IMG/VR virus record: IMGVR_UViG_3300030102_007482
Coordinates: 1-30,354 of that record
Source: a virus
DNA length: 30,354 nt
Reading direction: 5' to 3' (one strand)
The notes beneath the pieces are model-generated. The model was not told the origin of the DNA. It worked only from the letters and a program-made list of their open reading frames with translations, and did not search any database. This document shows positions 8,588-18,587 of this stretch, one piece after another. Within the stretch, counting starts at the first letter, position 1, and each line of letters opens with the position of its first letter. A program made the position numbers and the translations under genes.

Positions 8588-10309
8588 ATGTCAAAATTTA
8601 CTTCCATAGAGGAATTATTCGATACAGCAGAACAGTCTGTAGGACCACCAACTGAGGGTGGTAATGGTAATGAACAACTAAGAGTATTTCAACCCGATAG
8701 GGGAATTGATTTAACTTATAATAATCCTAATTTTATAAATTCTTCATCATTCGAGTTTCCCAACTCAACAAAAGTTACTGAGGAAAGAGACAATCGTCAG
8801 ACTTTAGGAACTGTCACTCTTAATAATAGAGATTATTGGGAAAATTCTAATTTTGATGAAAATATTTTTCAGTCATATATAAAAGGAAAAATAGAGACTA
8901 CTTTGAATGTTAGACCTATTATTGATGATAATGAAGAGGAGATTGTTTTTAATGAAAGTTTTGATGTTTCATCAACTTATAGATATTCAATTGATGCTTT
9001 ACCATTCATAACCGATGTAAACAATGATGACGAAATAATTAGATTAGATAGATATTATGATAAACAAATAAATCCAACTGAATACAATTTAGCAACTGAG
9101 GGTAAAATAAATTACTATCTATATCCAAGAGCTAGTGGTAGAACGCCATCTCATAATATTGAAACTTATGGTTCAAAACAAAAATATACTGGCGGTGGTG
9201 GAAAAAATAGATTTGATTTTTACATATCACAGTCTATTTCTATAGATAGAGAAGATACTGGCTATTATCTTTTTCGTTTAGATTGGGGTGACGGCACTCA
9301 AATAGAACACACAAGTGAATTAAAATTATTAGAGGGCACAACTCTATTAGAACACTTTTATGAAAAACCAGGTTTTTACTCCATAACTGGATTAGTTTGT
9401 GCTATCTATGAAGGTCGTATCATAGGTGGCTACGAAAAGTTTCAAACAAATATTTTATTAAATCCTTCTGAAAATTATGAATTAAAATTATATGACTTTT
9501 CTAATTTTGCCACCATAGGTGGATTAAGTTCAGACTCTTCATTAGTTAAATCGACTGCTAATATAATGGGATTAAATCCACTAACTTTAAATCAAGAAAA
9601 TGAAAGTGCTACGCCAAAACTAGTAGAAAAATTAAATCTATTAGATAGGTTAACAATATTTAATTTTTTAAATAAAATAAATTCAGAATTAAATGACAAT
9701 TTTACATCACTTTTAAATCCATATTCTATTGAGATAAGTGATTCAACTGAGCCACTTATAGATGAAATAATATTTGGGTGTATTGATGTCAATGCTAACA
9801 ACTTTGTAGCAAACGCGAACACAGATGACGGTTCTTGTGATTATAATTTTAACATTGATTTACAAATAGTAGAACAAGGAGAGAATTTAAATTTTTATCC
9901 AAAATTTATCGATGGTGGTCTATCAACAAATGAAAGTGAAACAATAACAAACGATAAGGGTGAACAAATAGTAGTTGAAGGTGAATTTTTTTATGAATTT
10001 GATATTCTAAATGGAGAAAATGTAAATCAGATAAATAGTATAGATTTATTAGGTGATAGTTCCCTTAGACCAAGATTATTTGTAAAGTTTGAAATTCAAG
10101 GACAAGCACCAGAAGATTTAATTGTATTAGATGGTGAGAGTCGTAGTGGATTTAGACTTCAACAAATTATTGTTATTGGTGGTGATGCAGACATGCCAGG
10201 TAGTTTTCAATATGGTTGGTATAGTATAGACATGACTATAGAACCAGGACCAGAAAATTTTGAAGATGGTGATTTATTATTTAAACTTGGAACATCTATT
10301 GACATTTAA
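8588..10309 (+). CDS. Structural protein with PKD-like domain and DDGSC motif
   Basis: The 573-residue protein contains a clear PKD-like signature at about residues 225-275: FRLDWGDGTQIEH, then LEHFYEKPGFYSITGLV. Near residues 397-420 is FGCIDVNANNFVANANTD followed by DGSCDY, matching a short Cys-bounded, Asp-rich motif (GC-x-D-x-x-A-x-N ... DDGSC-x-Y) common in exported proteins of marine Bacteroidota and relatives, and probably calcium-binding. There is no signal peptide, as expected for a virion protein. The C-terminus overlaps the start region of the next gene, and the pair may once have been one longer gene. I infer an appendage or adhesin role. Confidence 0.65.
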   Translation: MSKFTSIEELFDTAEQSVGPPTEGGNGNEQLRVFQPDRGIDLTYNNPNFINSSSFEFPNSTKVTEERDNRQTLGTVTLNNRDYWENSNFDENIFQSYIKGKIETTLNVRPIIDDNEEEIVFNESFDVSSTYRYSIDALPFITDVNNDDEIIRLDRYYDKQINPTEYNLATEGKINYYLYPRASGRTPSHNIETYGSKQKYTGGGGKNRFDFYISQSISIDREDTGYYLFRLDWGDGTQIEHTSELKLLEGTTLLEHFYEKPGFYSITGLVCAIYEGRIIGGYEKFQTNILLNPSENYELKLYDFSNFATIGGLSSDSSLVKSTANIMGLNPLTLNQENESATPKLVEKLNLLDRLTIFNFLNKINSELNDNFTSLLNPYSIEISDSTEPLIDEIIFGCIDVNANNFVANANTDDGSCDYNFNIDLQIVEQGENLNFYPKFIDGGLSTNESETITNDKGEQIVVEGEFFYEFDILNGENVNQINSIDLLGDSSLRPRLFVKFEIQGQAPEDLIVLDGESRSGFRLQQIIVIGGDADMPGSFQYGWYSIDMTIEPGPENFEDGDLLFKLGTSIDI

Positions 10310-10919
10310 AGATACTGCTTTAAATAATGTTGATATAGCAACAACTAAAATTTATAAGGGTGTAAAACCAATGTGGGAACAACTAGGATTTGAAAGTGAT
10401 GATAGTGATGTCCCAAATGAAAAAATTTATTGGAAAAATATAATACCAAATGATTATAATTTTTTTAATTTAAAAGACACTTTGTTGGTAAAGAATGTTG
10501 GTGTTGATGATGAAATTGGAGTATCTAGTGGCATGAAAACTCCAAGGCAATCTTATAATGAAATAGTTATACTTGATAATAGTTTGCAAGAATGGGAAAA
10601 TAATTATCTATATCCTATTTTGCCTAAGTTAGACGAAAATGGAATTTTTGAAAATGATGTTAATGTAGACACATCATATGGTGATGCTACAATGTCACCG
10701 ATAACTGATTTAAATGAAGTGGATGAAAATTTAATATTAGATATTGAATATAACATCCCTTTTGGAACTACCGAAGATATAATTGACAAAACAGAAATAA
10801 ATAAAATAGAATATAATCAAGATTTTCAATTGTCTCTTGATGAAAACCTAAGACTTAAAATTGATACTTTAATAATACCAGATGGTATAGAAACAGAAAA
10901 ATCAGAACAGGCATTTTAA
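10266..10919 (+). CDS. Structural protein fragment or small appendage protein, start uncertain
   Basis: The frame is open from before 10260. The ATG at 10266 would overlap the upstream gene by 44 bases; an alternative ATG at 10371 has an AAGGG site (10356-10360) ten bases before it. I keep the longer form because codons 10310-10370 read like protein (DTALNNVDIATTKIYKGVKP). The product is acidic, rich in Asn/Asp/Ile, with no recognisable domain; its C-terminus ends EQAF, as does the next protein. A +1 frameshift relative to the upstream gene could join the two into a product of about 780 residues. The start confidence is low; the coding confidence is good. Confidence 0.55.
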   Translation: MVIYYLNLEHLLTFKDTALNNVDIATTKIYKGVKPMWEQLGFESDDSDVPNEKIYWKNIIPNDYNFFNLKDTLLVKNVGVDDEIGVSSGMKTPRQSYNEIVILDNSLQEWENNYLYPILPKLDENGIFENDVNVDTSYGDATMSPITDLNEVDENLILDIEYNIPFGTTEDIIDKTEINKIEYNQDFQLSLDENLRLKIDTLIIPDGIETEKSEQAF

Positions 10920-10924
10920 TGGAA
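10905..10924 (+). repeat. 20-base gene-junction repeat, copy 1
   Basis: The 20 bases GAACAGGCATTTTAATGGAA span the stop/start overlap between the 10266 and 10919 genes. They are identical at 13013-13032. Confidence 0.85.
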
Positions 10925-13027
10925 TATTCTAAAAAAGAACAATATCCAAGTTGGTCAACACCAGGTGTTTATCCAGATGGTTCTATAAAAGAACTTGGAT
11001 TGAACAATGATAACTTAGAAGATTTTTCTTTAGGAAATTGGAATTCAATTGTAAAAGACAATAGAGTATTTACATTAGATACTGGTCAAATTCCAACTTC
11101 AGATCCTAGAGGTAGAGATGTTCGTGTTGGGTTTAATGCGGGTATACTTGAAAGACCTAATCCTCTTAGAAGAGTTAGATATAACAGAGAACTGATATCG
11201 GGCACTGCAGGTCAAAGAGGTGCGGAATATGGTGACATCCTAACTGATACTATTACTTTTTCATCCACACAGATAAATGCAAATCCTGATAATATACCCT
11301 CTATTAATTATAGTCAAGATGACCAAGATTCATTAGATGAATTTGTAAGTGGATTAAGACAAGATAGACATATGGAGGTTTGGGGACATTATTATTCAGG
11401 TGCTACCAACCAAAACACATGGGAAAATAGACAATTCAGACAAGAATTAAAAATCGATGTCAATGAGGATTTTCCTAACAATAATAATTTAGCCTATATA
11501 AAAGAAATACAAGAGGACAATCGTTTTAGATTTGAGTTTGATTTTGGAGAAAATAAAGGTTTGATTTATGAAAGAGCATTTGATGAAGGAGAAATAGAAG
11601 AAGCATCTTATGCTGGTAATTTTACACATGAACTTTTTTTTCCAAGAGAACTTAGGTTTAGAAATCCTAGTGAAGGCATTCATGTCATACTAAGTAATGT
11701 ATCATCTGTTCCATTAATAAACGAAGATGGTTTTTGGGAATTGGATATTTTAAATGATGGTTTTACTTCTGAAGCTATAGGTGATGAACCAACCTTTGAT
11801 TTTTTTAGAAGACTAGGAGCTCCAAACTTTGAGTATAATTTCTTTTTTGATGATTCTAGTATTATTAATAATATAAGACCTGATGACGAAATTTTTTTAA
11901 TTGATACCACAACAGTCAATCAAAATGAACTTTTATATTATAACGGTAAAGAAAAATCAGTTGAGTATAACGATACTTCTTATCCTTTAGAAGTTTCATT
12001 TAATGTACAATTATTTAATAATCTTGAATTTCAGAATGAAATATCAAACGAGAATTTACAAGATATATCCAATCTTTTTTATATAGATCCCGAGTTAAGT
12101 GAAGATGATATAGCTGAATTTGTTGGGGATGTAGATTTTGGAATAAATAATTCTTATTTTACCTATCAAGTTATTCAATGGGGCGATGAAAAAAAATTAT
12201 TATCTAATACCGATATACGAGATACATATTTTTTTAACCTTTATGATGTTGAGGAATATCCACAGAGCGATAATTATTTTTTACGAAAATGGTTTGCATC
12301 ACAAAATAGAGAAGCAGTTCCAATACAAGATTCGGTAAGTCATGTTTATAATACGCCCGGAGTCAAGTCTATAAAAATAATTATTTATAGATATGACAAG
12401 AGTAAATCTTTTTTAACACAAACTTACCTTGTAACAAAAAACATAGTTGTAAATGATGGACTTTTACAATCTCAAGATTTTGCTGTATTTGGCGGAACTG
12501 ATTTTAATTTTTTACCTATTGGAGATAATCAAGTAATTATAGGTGGATTTAATAAACAATCAGAATATCATACATCAGTATCTAAAATTGTAAAAGATGA
12601 CAACTTTATTTCAGAGGACTACCTACAGAAAGCTTCATCAAAGGATTATGTAGAAAAAATAAATGATGGGTTTTTAGGAGAAGGACCTGGACAAATTGAT
12701 TTGTCACAAACAAGAATTTTTACAGAACCAAGAGACATATATGATTTTATTGGAGCTGACAAGTTAGAGTGGATAACAAATGGCTTTGATGATTTACCAA
12801 TCAATAGTTTAGCTACCGATATATTTATAGATGATGATAAGTGTGTTGTTGATTTAAATCCAGCAAATTCTGAGTTTCTGATTATACAAAACCAAATGGG
12901 TTTTGAAGAACAAGGAATTTTAGTTGGAGACTATAAAGTTAATCAACCACAAGATGGTAAAATTCAAAGAGATGGTGTGATGAGAACACCTTTGCTAGAA
13001 ACTATAATAGATGAACAGGCATTTTAA
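10919..13027 (+). CDS. Large baseplate/appendage protein with PKD-like segment
   Basis: The 702-residue protein starts at an ATG overlapping the previous stop (TAATG). The middle contains a degenerate PKD-like region (about residues 410-510): YQVIQWGDEKKLL, later VSHVYNTPGVKSIKIIIYRYD, which matches the strand-turn pattern seen in the 8588-10309 protein. Other parts (RDVRVGFNAGILERPNPLRRVRYNR near the N-terminus) are unfamiliar. The C-terminus ends in DEQAF and the gene junction repeats a 20-base sequence also present at its own start. Probably part of the peripheral baseplate or short-fibre assembly; function is inferred from position and the PKD-like segment. Confidence 0.6.
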   Translation: MEYSKKEQYPSWSTPGVYPDGSIKELGLNNDNLEDFSLGNWNSIVKDNRVFTLDTGQIPTSDPRGRDVRVGFNAGILERPNPLRRVRYNRELISGTAGQRGAEYGDILTDTITFSSTQINANPDNIPSINYSQDDQDSLDEFVSGLRQDRHMEVWGHYYSGATNQNTWENRQFRQELKIDVNEDFPNNNNLAYIKEIQEDNRFRFEFDFGENKGLIYERAFDEGEIEEASYAGNFTHELFFPRELRFRNPSEGIHVILSNVSSVPLINEDGFWELDILNDGFTSEAIGDEPTFDFFRRLGAPNFEYNFFFDDSSIINNIRPDDEIFLIDTTTVNQNELLYYNGKEKSVEYNDTSYPLEVSFNVQLFNNLEFQNEISNENLQDISNLFYIDPELSEDDIAEFVGDVDFGINNSYFTYQVIQWGDEKKLLSNTDIRDTYFFNLYDVEEYPQSDNYFLRKWFASQNREAVPIQDSVSHVYNTPGVKSIKIIIYRYDKSKSFLTQTYLVTKNIVVNDGLLQSQDFAVFGGTDFNFLPIGDNQVIIGGFNKQSEYHTSVSKIVKDDNFISEDYLQKASSKDYVEKINDGFLGEGPGQIDLSQTRIFTEPRDIYDFIGADKLEWITNGFDDLPINSLATDIFIDDDKCVVDLNPANSEFLIIQNQMGFEEQGILVGDYKVNQPQDGKIQRDGVMRTPLLETIIDEQAF

Positions 13028-13032
13028 TGGAA
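13013..13032 (+). repeat. 20-base gene-junction repeat, copy 2
   Basis: The same 20 bases span the stop/start overlap between the 10919 and 13027 genes, so the 702-codon gene is flanked by a direct repeat. Confidence 0.85.
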
Positions 13033-16000
13033 ATATTAAGACAATATAATGATGATACTTTAGAATTGATTTCATCGGGTAGTTATGAGTTCACATCATT
13101 TGGTGAAATCTATGTAGATAGTTATTTTGATTTAAAAAAGAATTGGGGTAATGGCACTATATCCAATAGCTCTTATTGGCAAAGCAAAGGTGTAACTGAT
13201 AAAGAAAGTTTTGGTAAAATTCAATATGAATTGGGTGGTCAAAATGAAGGAAGAGGGTTTCCCAAAATAAAAACATCTGTCTTTTCAGATATTGGTTTAT
13301 TTCAAGATTCTACAATATTACAGTTAGAATTAAATGATTTTTACATAAGAGATAATCAAATATTTTTAAAACCAAATGAGTATTTAGATAGAGAAGGTTT
13401 TAGTGAGGACAACTATAATTTACAATTTGATTTTATAACTAGATTTAGAGAAAACAATGAATTATATATTTCTGAAATATCACCTAGTAGAAAAGAAATA
13501 AGGTTAGTTGTTGATACGAATATAAATTCTAATGGATTGGATGATGATTATGTAAATCAACTTTTTGGATTTTTAAATGATGGCGATGAAGATGGAACTT
13601 ATCAATTTAACTCTCACTTAGAATTAACACAAGGTCGTTTAGTTCCAATAAATGGATATGCTCTAGACAGAGTTACCGATAATAAAAATACTTTTATTTT
13701 AAAGTTAAATCAACCTTTGCCTAATGATGTAAGAGAGTTACAGTCAAATTTTCATATATCAAATAAGTTTTTATCATCACAGACTGAAACAATATTTTTC
13801 ATAGATAGAGAAAAACTTGCTATAAGTGGATTAGGTCTAACTATAGATGAAACCTACATTACTGAAAATACATCTGTTAATGATTCTTATGTCAATTATA
13901 ATTCTATAACTGCTTCATATGGAGAAAATATAGTAGAAGAAGTAACTCGTTTACAAAAAGATTTAAATCTTAACATAGATTATGGTAAGTTTGATAATCA
14001 TGTTTTCTTTGGTTCAGCAAAATCAAAGTTAGAAAATTTTAAAAACAAAGTAGTAAAATTAGAAGGACTATATAATCAAATCAGTCAGTCTCTTGCCTTC
14101 ACAAGTAGCTTAAAAGTAGTGGAGAGAAGAAAACACCTATTTGAACAAATAAGAAAGGTTGAAGATGAGTTTACACATTATGAACACTTTATGTATCACG
14201 ATGGTCAAAGTTACTCCACATCATCTGCTCCTGGAATTGGTTCTAACTTAGCTGGAAAAGATTTTTATGGACAAGTCCAATCTGGATTCACACACAACTC
14301 TGAAACAAAACTTCAAGACTTTGATGGTTTTGATAGAGTTTATAAAAAAGGACATGTCGGTCACATACATTTATTTACTGATTTATACAATGTAGAACAA
14401 CCACCTTTTTATAACTCAAATGATTTTTTCTATCTTAGTTTTTTATTAAGAAGTTCTGGTAGTGTTGGATACTCTTTAAATATAAGTGGTAGTGAGGCAA
14501 ATCAATATTATGACACCAATAGTCAAACCAAGTTAGGTAATTATGCTTACAATAATAATAGAAAATTACCTTTTGATGCTTGGAGTGGTTCTGCTATATT
14601 AAATCCAGAAACCACTGGATCAAACTATCAAAGATACATTTTTAAAGCACAACAAAATTATTTTAGACCAAAACAAAATTTTGGTGTACATTCAATTATT
14701 GATGGTGAACAATCTTATATTAAAAATTCAATTGATTGGGAAATTCTTTCTGGTTCAAATGTAATATCAGCTTCAATTAGTGGTAGTGCTGGTAACGGTT
14801 TTGCTTATGGTATGCTTGATGCTACAGGTGATTACACTCCTTACATTTTTCCAACACCTTTTAAAAATGATGGTACTATTAATTCAGAGGAATTTATAAC
14901 TTCTTCTCTGCTTCCACAAGGTGATTTGTTTCCTGTTTTTACTGAAGGTACTTCTCGTAAACAAGCATTTTTTACTGATGTAGTTGTGTCAAAAAATAAT
15001 CCAACTGATATACATCCATTTTCAAAAATTTATAGACCATCTAGTGGTAGTTATGATGGTTCATCAGAATGGAATAGTTGGTATGATTCAATGGAGACTA
15101 TTGCTGAAAATTATGATAATGATAATATTCATTCTTTAATAAATAATTTACCTGAATTTTTAAGAGAGGGTGACGAACACAAAGTTTTTAGAGACTTTGT
15201 AAATATGTTGGGTGAGCAATTTGATTTGTTAAGAAGTTACATAGATAATTATCATAATTTTTATAAGTTGGGATATAAAAATCCAAACTCTATTCCTGAT
15301 AATTTATTACCAATAATAGGTAATTCGTTAGGATTTGATTTACTTAATCCAATAACAGGTAGTATAGAAGATTATTTAGAAGGAACTCGCGGAGATGAAG
15401 TTGGTGACAAAAAAGCTATTAATTCTTTATGGACTAAAATTTTAAATAACATTGTTTATATTTACAAAACAAAAGGAACTGCTGAAGGGCTAAATACTTT
15501 ACTAAATTTATATGGGTATGATACCAATACTTTTAAATTAACTGAATATGGAGGATCTATAGATGAACACAATCCTAGTATCCTTACTAACAATGTTGTT
15601 AATGATTTAGATAATGGTCTAAAAAACACCACAGGTAATGTTTCATTTTTAGAAAGAACAGAGCCATTCAGAAGTCTAAATTTATCATCAGGTTCTAATT
15701 TTCTAGCTTTAGATTGGTGGTCAAATGAAGCAAAACCTAACGGTATAGAATTTATTTTTAGGACAACCAATACAACTAATAATCAAACATTAGTTAGGTC
15801 AAGTGGTTCAAATGATAATTGGGATTTGAGAGTAATACCATCTGGATCTTCTAATACCACTGGTAGTATAGAGTTCAGATTAAATTATAAAGAGCATGCC
15901 GGAGCTGATATAGCTACTAATCATATTTCTATGTCAACAGATTTTATAAATGACATAAATAATTTTAAATACTTTAATGTTCTTCTACAAAGAAATGAAG

Positions 16001-17853
16001 TGACTGCTAGTAACACAGCAGAGGCCACATCAATTACACAATCTTATCACATGTTTGTTGGTAGAAAAGATGGTGATAAAATAAAAGATATACAATTTGT
16101 AAGTATGTCCACACATGATTCTAGTGTTCTCGCATCACATTTATCTGGATCACACATAAACAAAAATTTTATAACAGCATCAGGCATGACTGGTGGTAAT
16201 CTATTATTTGGTGAACAAATAACTGGTTCAGTTGCTGAAATTAGGGCTTGGGATGCTTACATTAGCATGTCTAAATTTAAACAACACATACTAAATTATC
16301 AAAGCGTAGTTGGTGGTACTGCTACAGCAGCAAGAGATAATTTAGTTTATCATTATCCATTAAACGAAAATAAAAATTCAACTGTCATAAAAGACATATC
16401 ATCTCAAAGTAAGATAAAAAGTTTTGATAAAACATTATCATCTCAGCCTAGTTTATCAATAAAAAATAGCGTATCAACAATTAAAAATTTTAGTTTTCAA
16501 GTTAGGGGAACTGATTCTATTAAAAGTGATAAACAATTCAAAATAGGCTCGGATTTGAAAGTTGTTGGGAATTTAAATAATAATATTTCTACACTAAAAC
16601 AACCTGTAAAAGATGGAACAAACATACCTAAAGTACAAATTATTAATAAGGTTGGAAAAACTTATTCTTATGTTGATGCTGTAGATTCAATAATAATAAA
16701 TGCTATGTCAGATTTTGTCTTAGATGATTATTTAGATGATGGTGTTAATGATGGAATTTATAGAGATTTAGTAAATTTAAGAAAAAAACTAGTTACTGAG
16801 AGAGGTGTTTCAGTTGATATACCTAAAAGTTTGTCTACAATAGAAGACCACACAGATGATTCTGGATTCATGGAAAAGTTAGAAGAGGTAATTCCAGCTA
16901 AATCTAAAATTGAATTTTCATATGAAGTTAGAAATGATATTTTACACAGGTCAAAAATAAAAAGAGCTTCTTTACAAACACAATTAAATCCAAACAAGGT
17001 GATGGGTTCTTCTAGTTTATCAGAGCCAACTGTTAGTGTTTTACTTAATCAAAATAAGTACAGTAAAATAATTGATGTTCCAACAGATGAGTTTTCTGTA
17101 TCGGCACTTGCTAATGAAAATTTAAAAGAACAAACTGTAAATGTTCTTAGTGATGTGGGAGTAACTTCTACTGCAAATGAAAAATTTCATGAAAATAACG
17201 CAATACCAATAGACATAGTTGATTTATCTGATTCATTAAATCAAAATGTTTTTAATATTACTTTAAATGATTTTACTAATATATTACTAGGCTCTAAAAA
17301 TGAGTTTTATAAAAATCACGGAAAAGATGAAAATCAAATTTTCTTTAAGTCTTCTAATCAAGGTCAATCCGGTGATTATAATACTTACAGATATGAATCA
17401 AGATTTTTCTTTAGAACAATAGGTGATATAGAAGAATATTTTCCTGTAAGTGGTGCGTACGAAGATAGAGTTGGTAAAAGTGCTAAGCAACCTTTTAATC
17501 ATCACGATAACTTTAGACATTTTGGAAATCGTTATTATGTAGATAGTGGAAGTGGATATACCTATTCATCTTTCTTTGGTAGTGATGATGCTACTGTAGA
17601 TGGTAGGATGGTAGGTAGAACACTTTTCTTTAAATCAGATACGAATGGAAATATAACTTATCCAATTAATCACTATTTCAAGGTTGGTACGAGTAAAGAT
17701 AATTTAACAAATCTTATTTACAAAGGAACACAAAATGATGGTACAAATCCAACATTTTTCGATCCTGAATTAGATACATCACCAACGATTTCAGCTTATA
17801 TAATTAATGTGGGTGGTTCAGATACTACTAAGAAGTTAAAAGTAATAAGGTAA
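13027..17853 (+). CDS. Giant baseplate wedge/appendage protein with P2 gpI-like domain and LamG-like domain
   Basis: The 1608-residue protein is the largest in the window. Residues ~700-830 match the phage tail protein I pattern: LPEFLREGDEHKVFRDFVNML, LLPIIGNSLGFDLLN, then YIYKTKGTAEGLNTLLNLYGYD. The gpI-like fold is the second wedge partner in contractile systems (equivalent to part of T4 gp7), so this is probably the gp7-type wedge. Residues ~905-1110 form a LamG-like module (NGIEFIFRT, SVAEIRAWDAYIS, LVYHYPLNENKN). The N-terminal ~650 residues are beta-rich with a coiled part near 300-380; the C-terminal ~500 residues are unfamiliar. T4 gp7 has about 1030 residues, so this version is enlarged. 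The gpI call is fairly confident, the rest inferred. Confidence 0.72.
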   Translation: MEILRQYNDDTLELISSGSYEFTSFGEIYVDSYFDLKKNWGNGTISNSSYWQSKGVTDKESFGKIQYELGGQNEGRGFPKIKTSVFSDIGLFQDSTILQLELNDFYIRDNQIFLKPNEYLDREGFSEDNYNLQFDFITRFRENNELYISEISPSRKEIRLVVDTNINSNGLDDDYVNQLFGFLNDGDEDGTYQFNSHLELTQGRLVPINGYALDRVTDNKNTFILKLNQPLPNDVRELQSNFHISNKFLSSQTETIFFIDREKLAISGLGLTIDETYITENTSVNDSYVNYNSITASYGENIVEEVTRLQKDLNLNIDYGKFDNHVFFGSAKSKLENFKNKVVKLEGLYNQISQSLAFTSSLKVVERRKHLFEQIRKVEDEFTHYEHFMYHDGQSYSTSSAPGIGSNLAGKDFYGQVQSGFTHNSETKLQDFDGFDRVYKKGHVGHIHLFTDLYNVEQPPFYNSNDFFYLSFLLRSSGSVGYSLNISGSEANQYYDTNSQTKLGNYAYNNNRKLPFDAWSGSAILNPETTGSNYQRYIFKAQQNYFRPKQNFGVHSIIDGEQSYIKNSIDWEILSGSNVISASISGSAGNGFAYGMLDATGDYTPYIFPTPFKNDGTINSEEFITSSLLPQGDLFPVFTEGTSRKQAFFTDVVVSKNNPTDIHPFSKIYRPSSGSYDGSSEWNSWYDSMETIAENYDNDNIHSLINNLPEFLREGDEHKVFRDFVNMLGEQFDLLRSYIDNYHNFYKLGYKNPNSIPDNLLPIIGNSLGFDLLNPITGSIEDYLEGTRGDEVGDKKAINSLWTKILNNIVYIYKTKGTAEGLNTLLNLYGYDTNTFKLTEYGGSIDEHNPSILTNNVVNDLDNGLKNTTGNVSFLERTEPFRSLNLSSGSNFLALDWWSNEAKPNGIEFIFRTTNTTNNQTLVRSSGSNDNWDLRVIPSGSSNTTGSIEFRLNYKEHAGADIATNHISMSTDFINDINNFKYFNVLLQRNEVTASNTAEATSITQSYHMFVGRKDGDKIKDIQFVSMSTHDSSVLASHLSGSHINKNFITASGMTGGNLLFGEQITGSVAEIRAWDAYISMSKFKQHILNYQSVVGGTATAARDNLVYHYPLNENKNSTVIKDISSQSKIKSFDKTLSSQPSLSIKNSVSTIKNFSFQVRGTDSIKSDKQFKIGSDLKVVGNLNNNISTLKQPVKDGTNIPKVQIINKVGKTYSYVDAVDSIIINAMSDFVLDDYLDDGVNDGIYRDLVNLRKKLVTERGVSVDIPKSLSTIEDHTDDSGFMEKLEEVIPAKSKIEFSYEVRNDILHRSKIKRASLQTQLNPNKVMGSSSLSEPTVSVLLNQNKYSKIIDVPTDEFSVSALANENLKEQTVNVLSDVGVTSTANEKFHENNAIPIDIVDLSDSLNQNVFNITLNDFTNILLGSKNEFYKNHGKDENQIFFKSSNQGQSGDYNTYRYESRFFFRTIGDIEEYFPVSGAYEDRVGKSAKQPFNHHDNFRHFGNRYYVDSGSGYTYSSFFGSDDATVDGRMVGRTLFFKSDTNGNITYPINHYFKVGTSKDNLTNLIYKGTQNDGTNPTFFDPELDTSPTISAYIINVGGSDTTKKLKVIR

Positions 17854-17868
17854 AATAAATTTTGGATA

Positions 17869-17876
17869 TATTTATA
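17869..17876. promoter_or_regulatory. TATTTATA motif in the gap before the fibre-like gene
   Basis: TATTTATA is the reverse complement of the T4 late-promoter core TATAAATA. The same octamer lies in other gaps at 20483, 24038 and 27211. Its function is not known, and its orientation is opposite to a sense-strand late promoter. Confidence 0.35.
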
Positions 17877-17908
17877 GTTAGATATAATTTAATACAAGGA
17901 TTACAATT

Positions 17909-18577
17909 ATGGGAATTTTAGATAATGATACTGTAATAGTGGATGCCATCTTAACTAAGTTAGGTCGACAGAAGTTAGCAAATGGACAACCACTAGGCGT
18001 CACACAATATGCTTTTGGAGATACAGGTGTAGACTACACACTTTATAATGCAGACCATCCGTCTGGTTCTAGTGCTTATGGAAGTGCAATAACTAATCTT
18101 CCAATGTTAGAAGCTGTACCTGATGATAATGTTTTTTTAAGGTATAGATTATACGGTGAAGGTGAAAGAAATGTACAAAACTTTTCTTTTATTACTGTAA
18201 CAAGTGGTACTTCAGTTACGATAAGTAAAATTCCTGGTGAAACTGAGAGTAATCCTATTACAATAATTCCAAGAGTTTTTCCAAATGTTAGAGGTGCTGA
18301 GTATACTTTTAAGGTATTAGATATTAGAGGTTTAACTTCTACAGGAATAACACCACGACAAGTGACCATCGGTGGTGGCTTTAGTGCTACTAACTTGCCA
18401 TCATTTGACCATCCTGATCCTGTAATTGCTACAATTACTAATCAAAGTGAATTAATAATAAATGCAAGACCACAGCAGATAACCACACAAAGGTCTATTG
18501 GTGTTGAAATAACAAGAGATGGTTCTGCTCCAGCATTTGTAACCGTAACCATAGAAGCTAATAATACAACAGCGTAG
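17909..18577 (+). CDS. Phage structural protein, fibre/decoration-like
   Basis: The 222-residue product starts MGILDNDTVIVDAILTKLGRQKLA and continues with QYAFGDTGVDYTLYNADHPSGSSAYG, a pattern I recognise from uncharacterised structural proteins in marine tailed phages. The remainder is beta-rich, with an Ig-like C-terminal part (SIGVEITRDGSAPAFVTVTIEAN). The gene follows the first real intergenic gap (55 bases) after the baseplate operon, so it may begin a new transcript. There is no enzyme motif. Virion localisation is inferred. Confidence 0.65.
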   Translation: MGILDNDTVIVDAILTKLGRQKLANGQPLGVTQYAFGDTGVDYTLYNADHPSGSSAYGSAITNLPMLEAVPDDNVFLRYRLYGEGERNVQNFSFITVTSGTSVTISKIPGETESNPITIIPRVFPNVRGAEYTFKVLDIRGLTSTGITPRQVTIGGGFSATNLPSFDHPDPVIATITNQSELIINARPQQITTQRSIGVEITRDGSAPAFVTVTIEANNTTA

Positions 18578-18587
18578 GATTTGAGCC

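Noticed and set aside
10280-10290. TTTAAAC as a programmed -1 slippery site
   Set aside because: In the reading frame of the upstream gene it is read as TTT AAA C, the wrong register, and the needed shift is +1.
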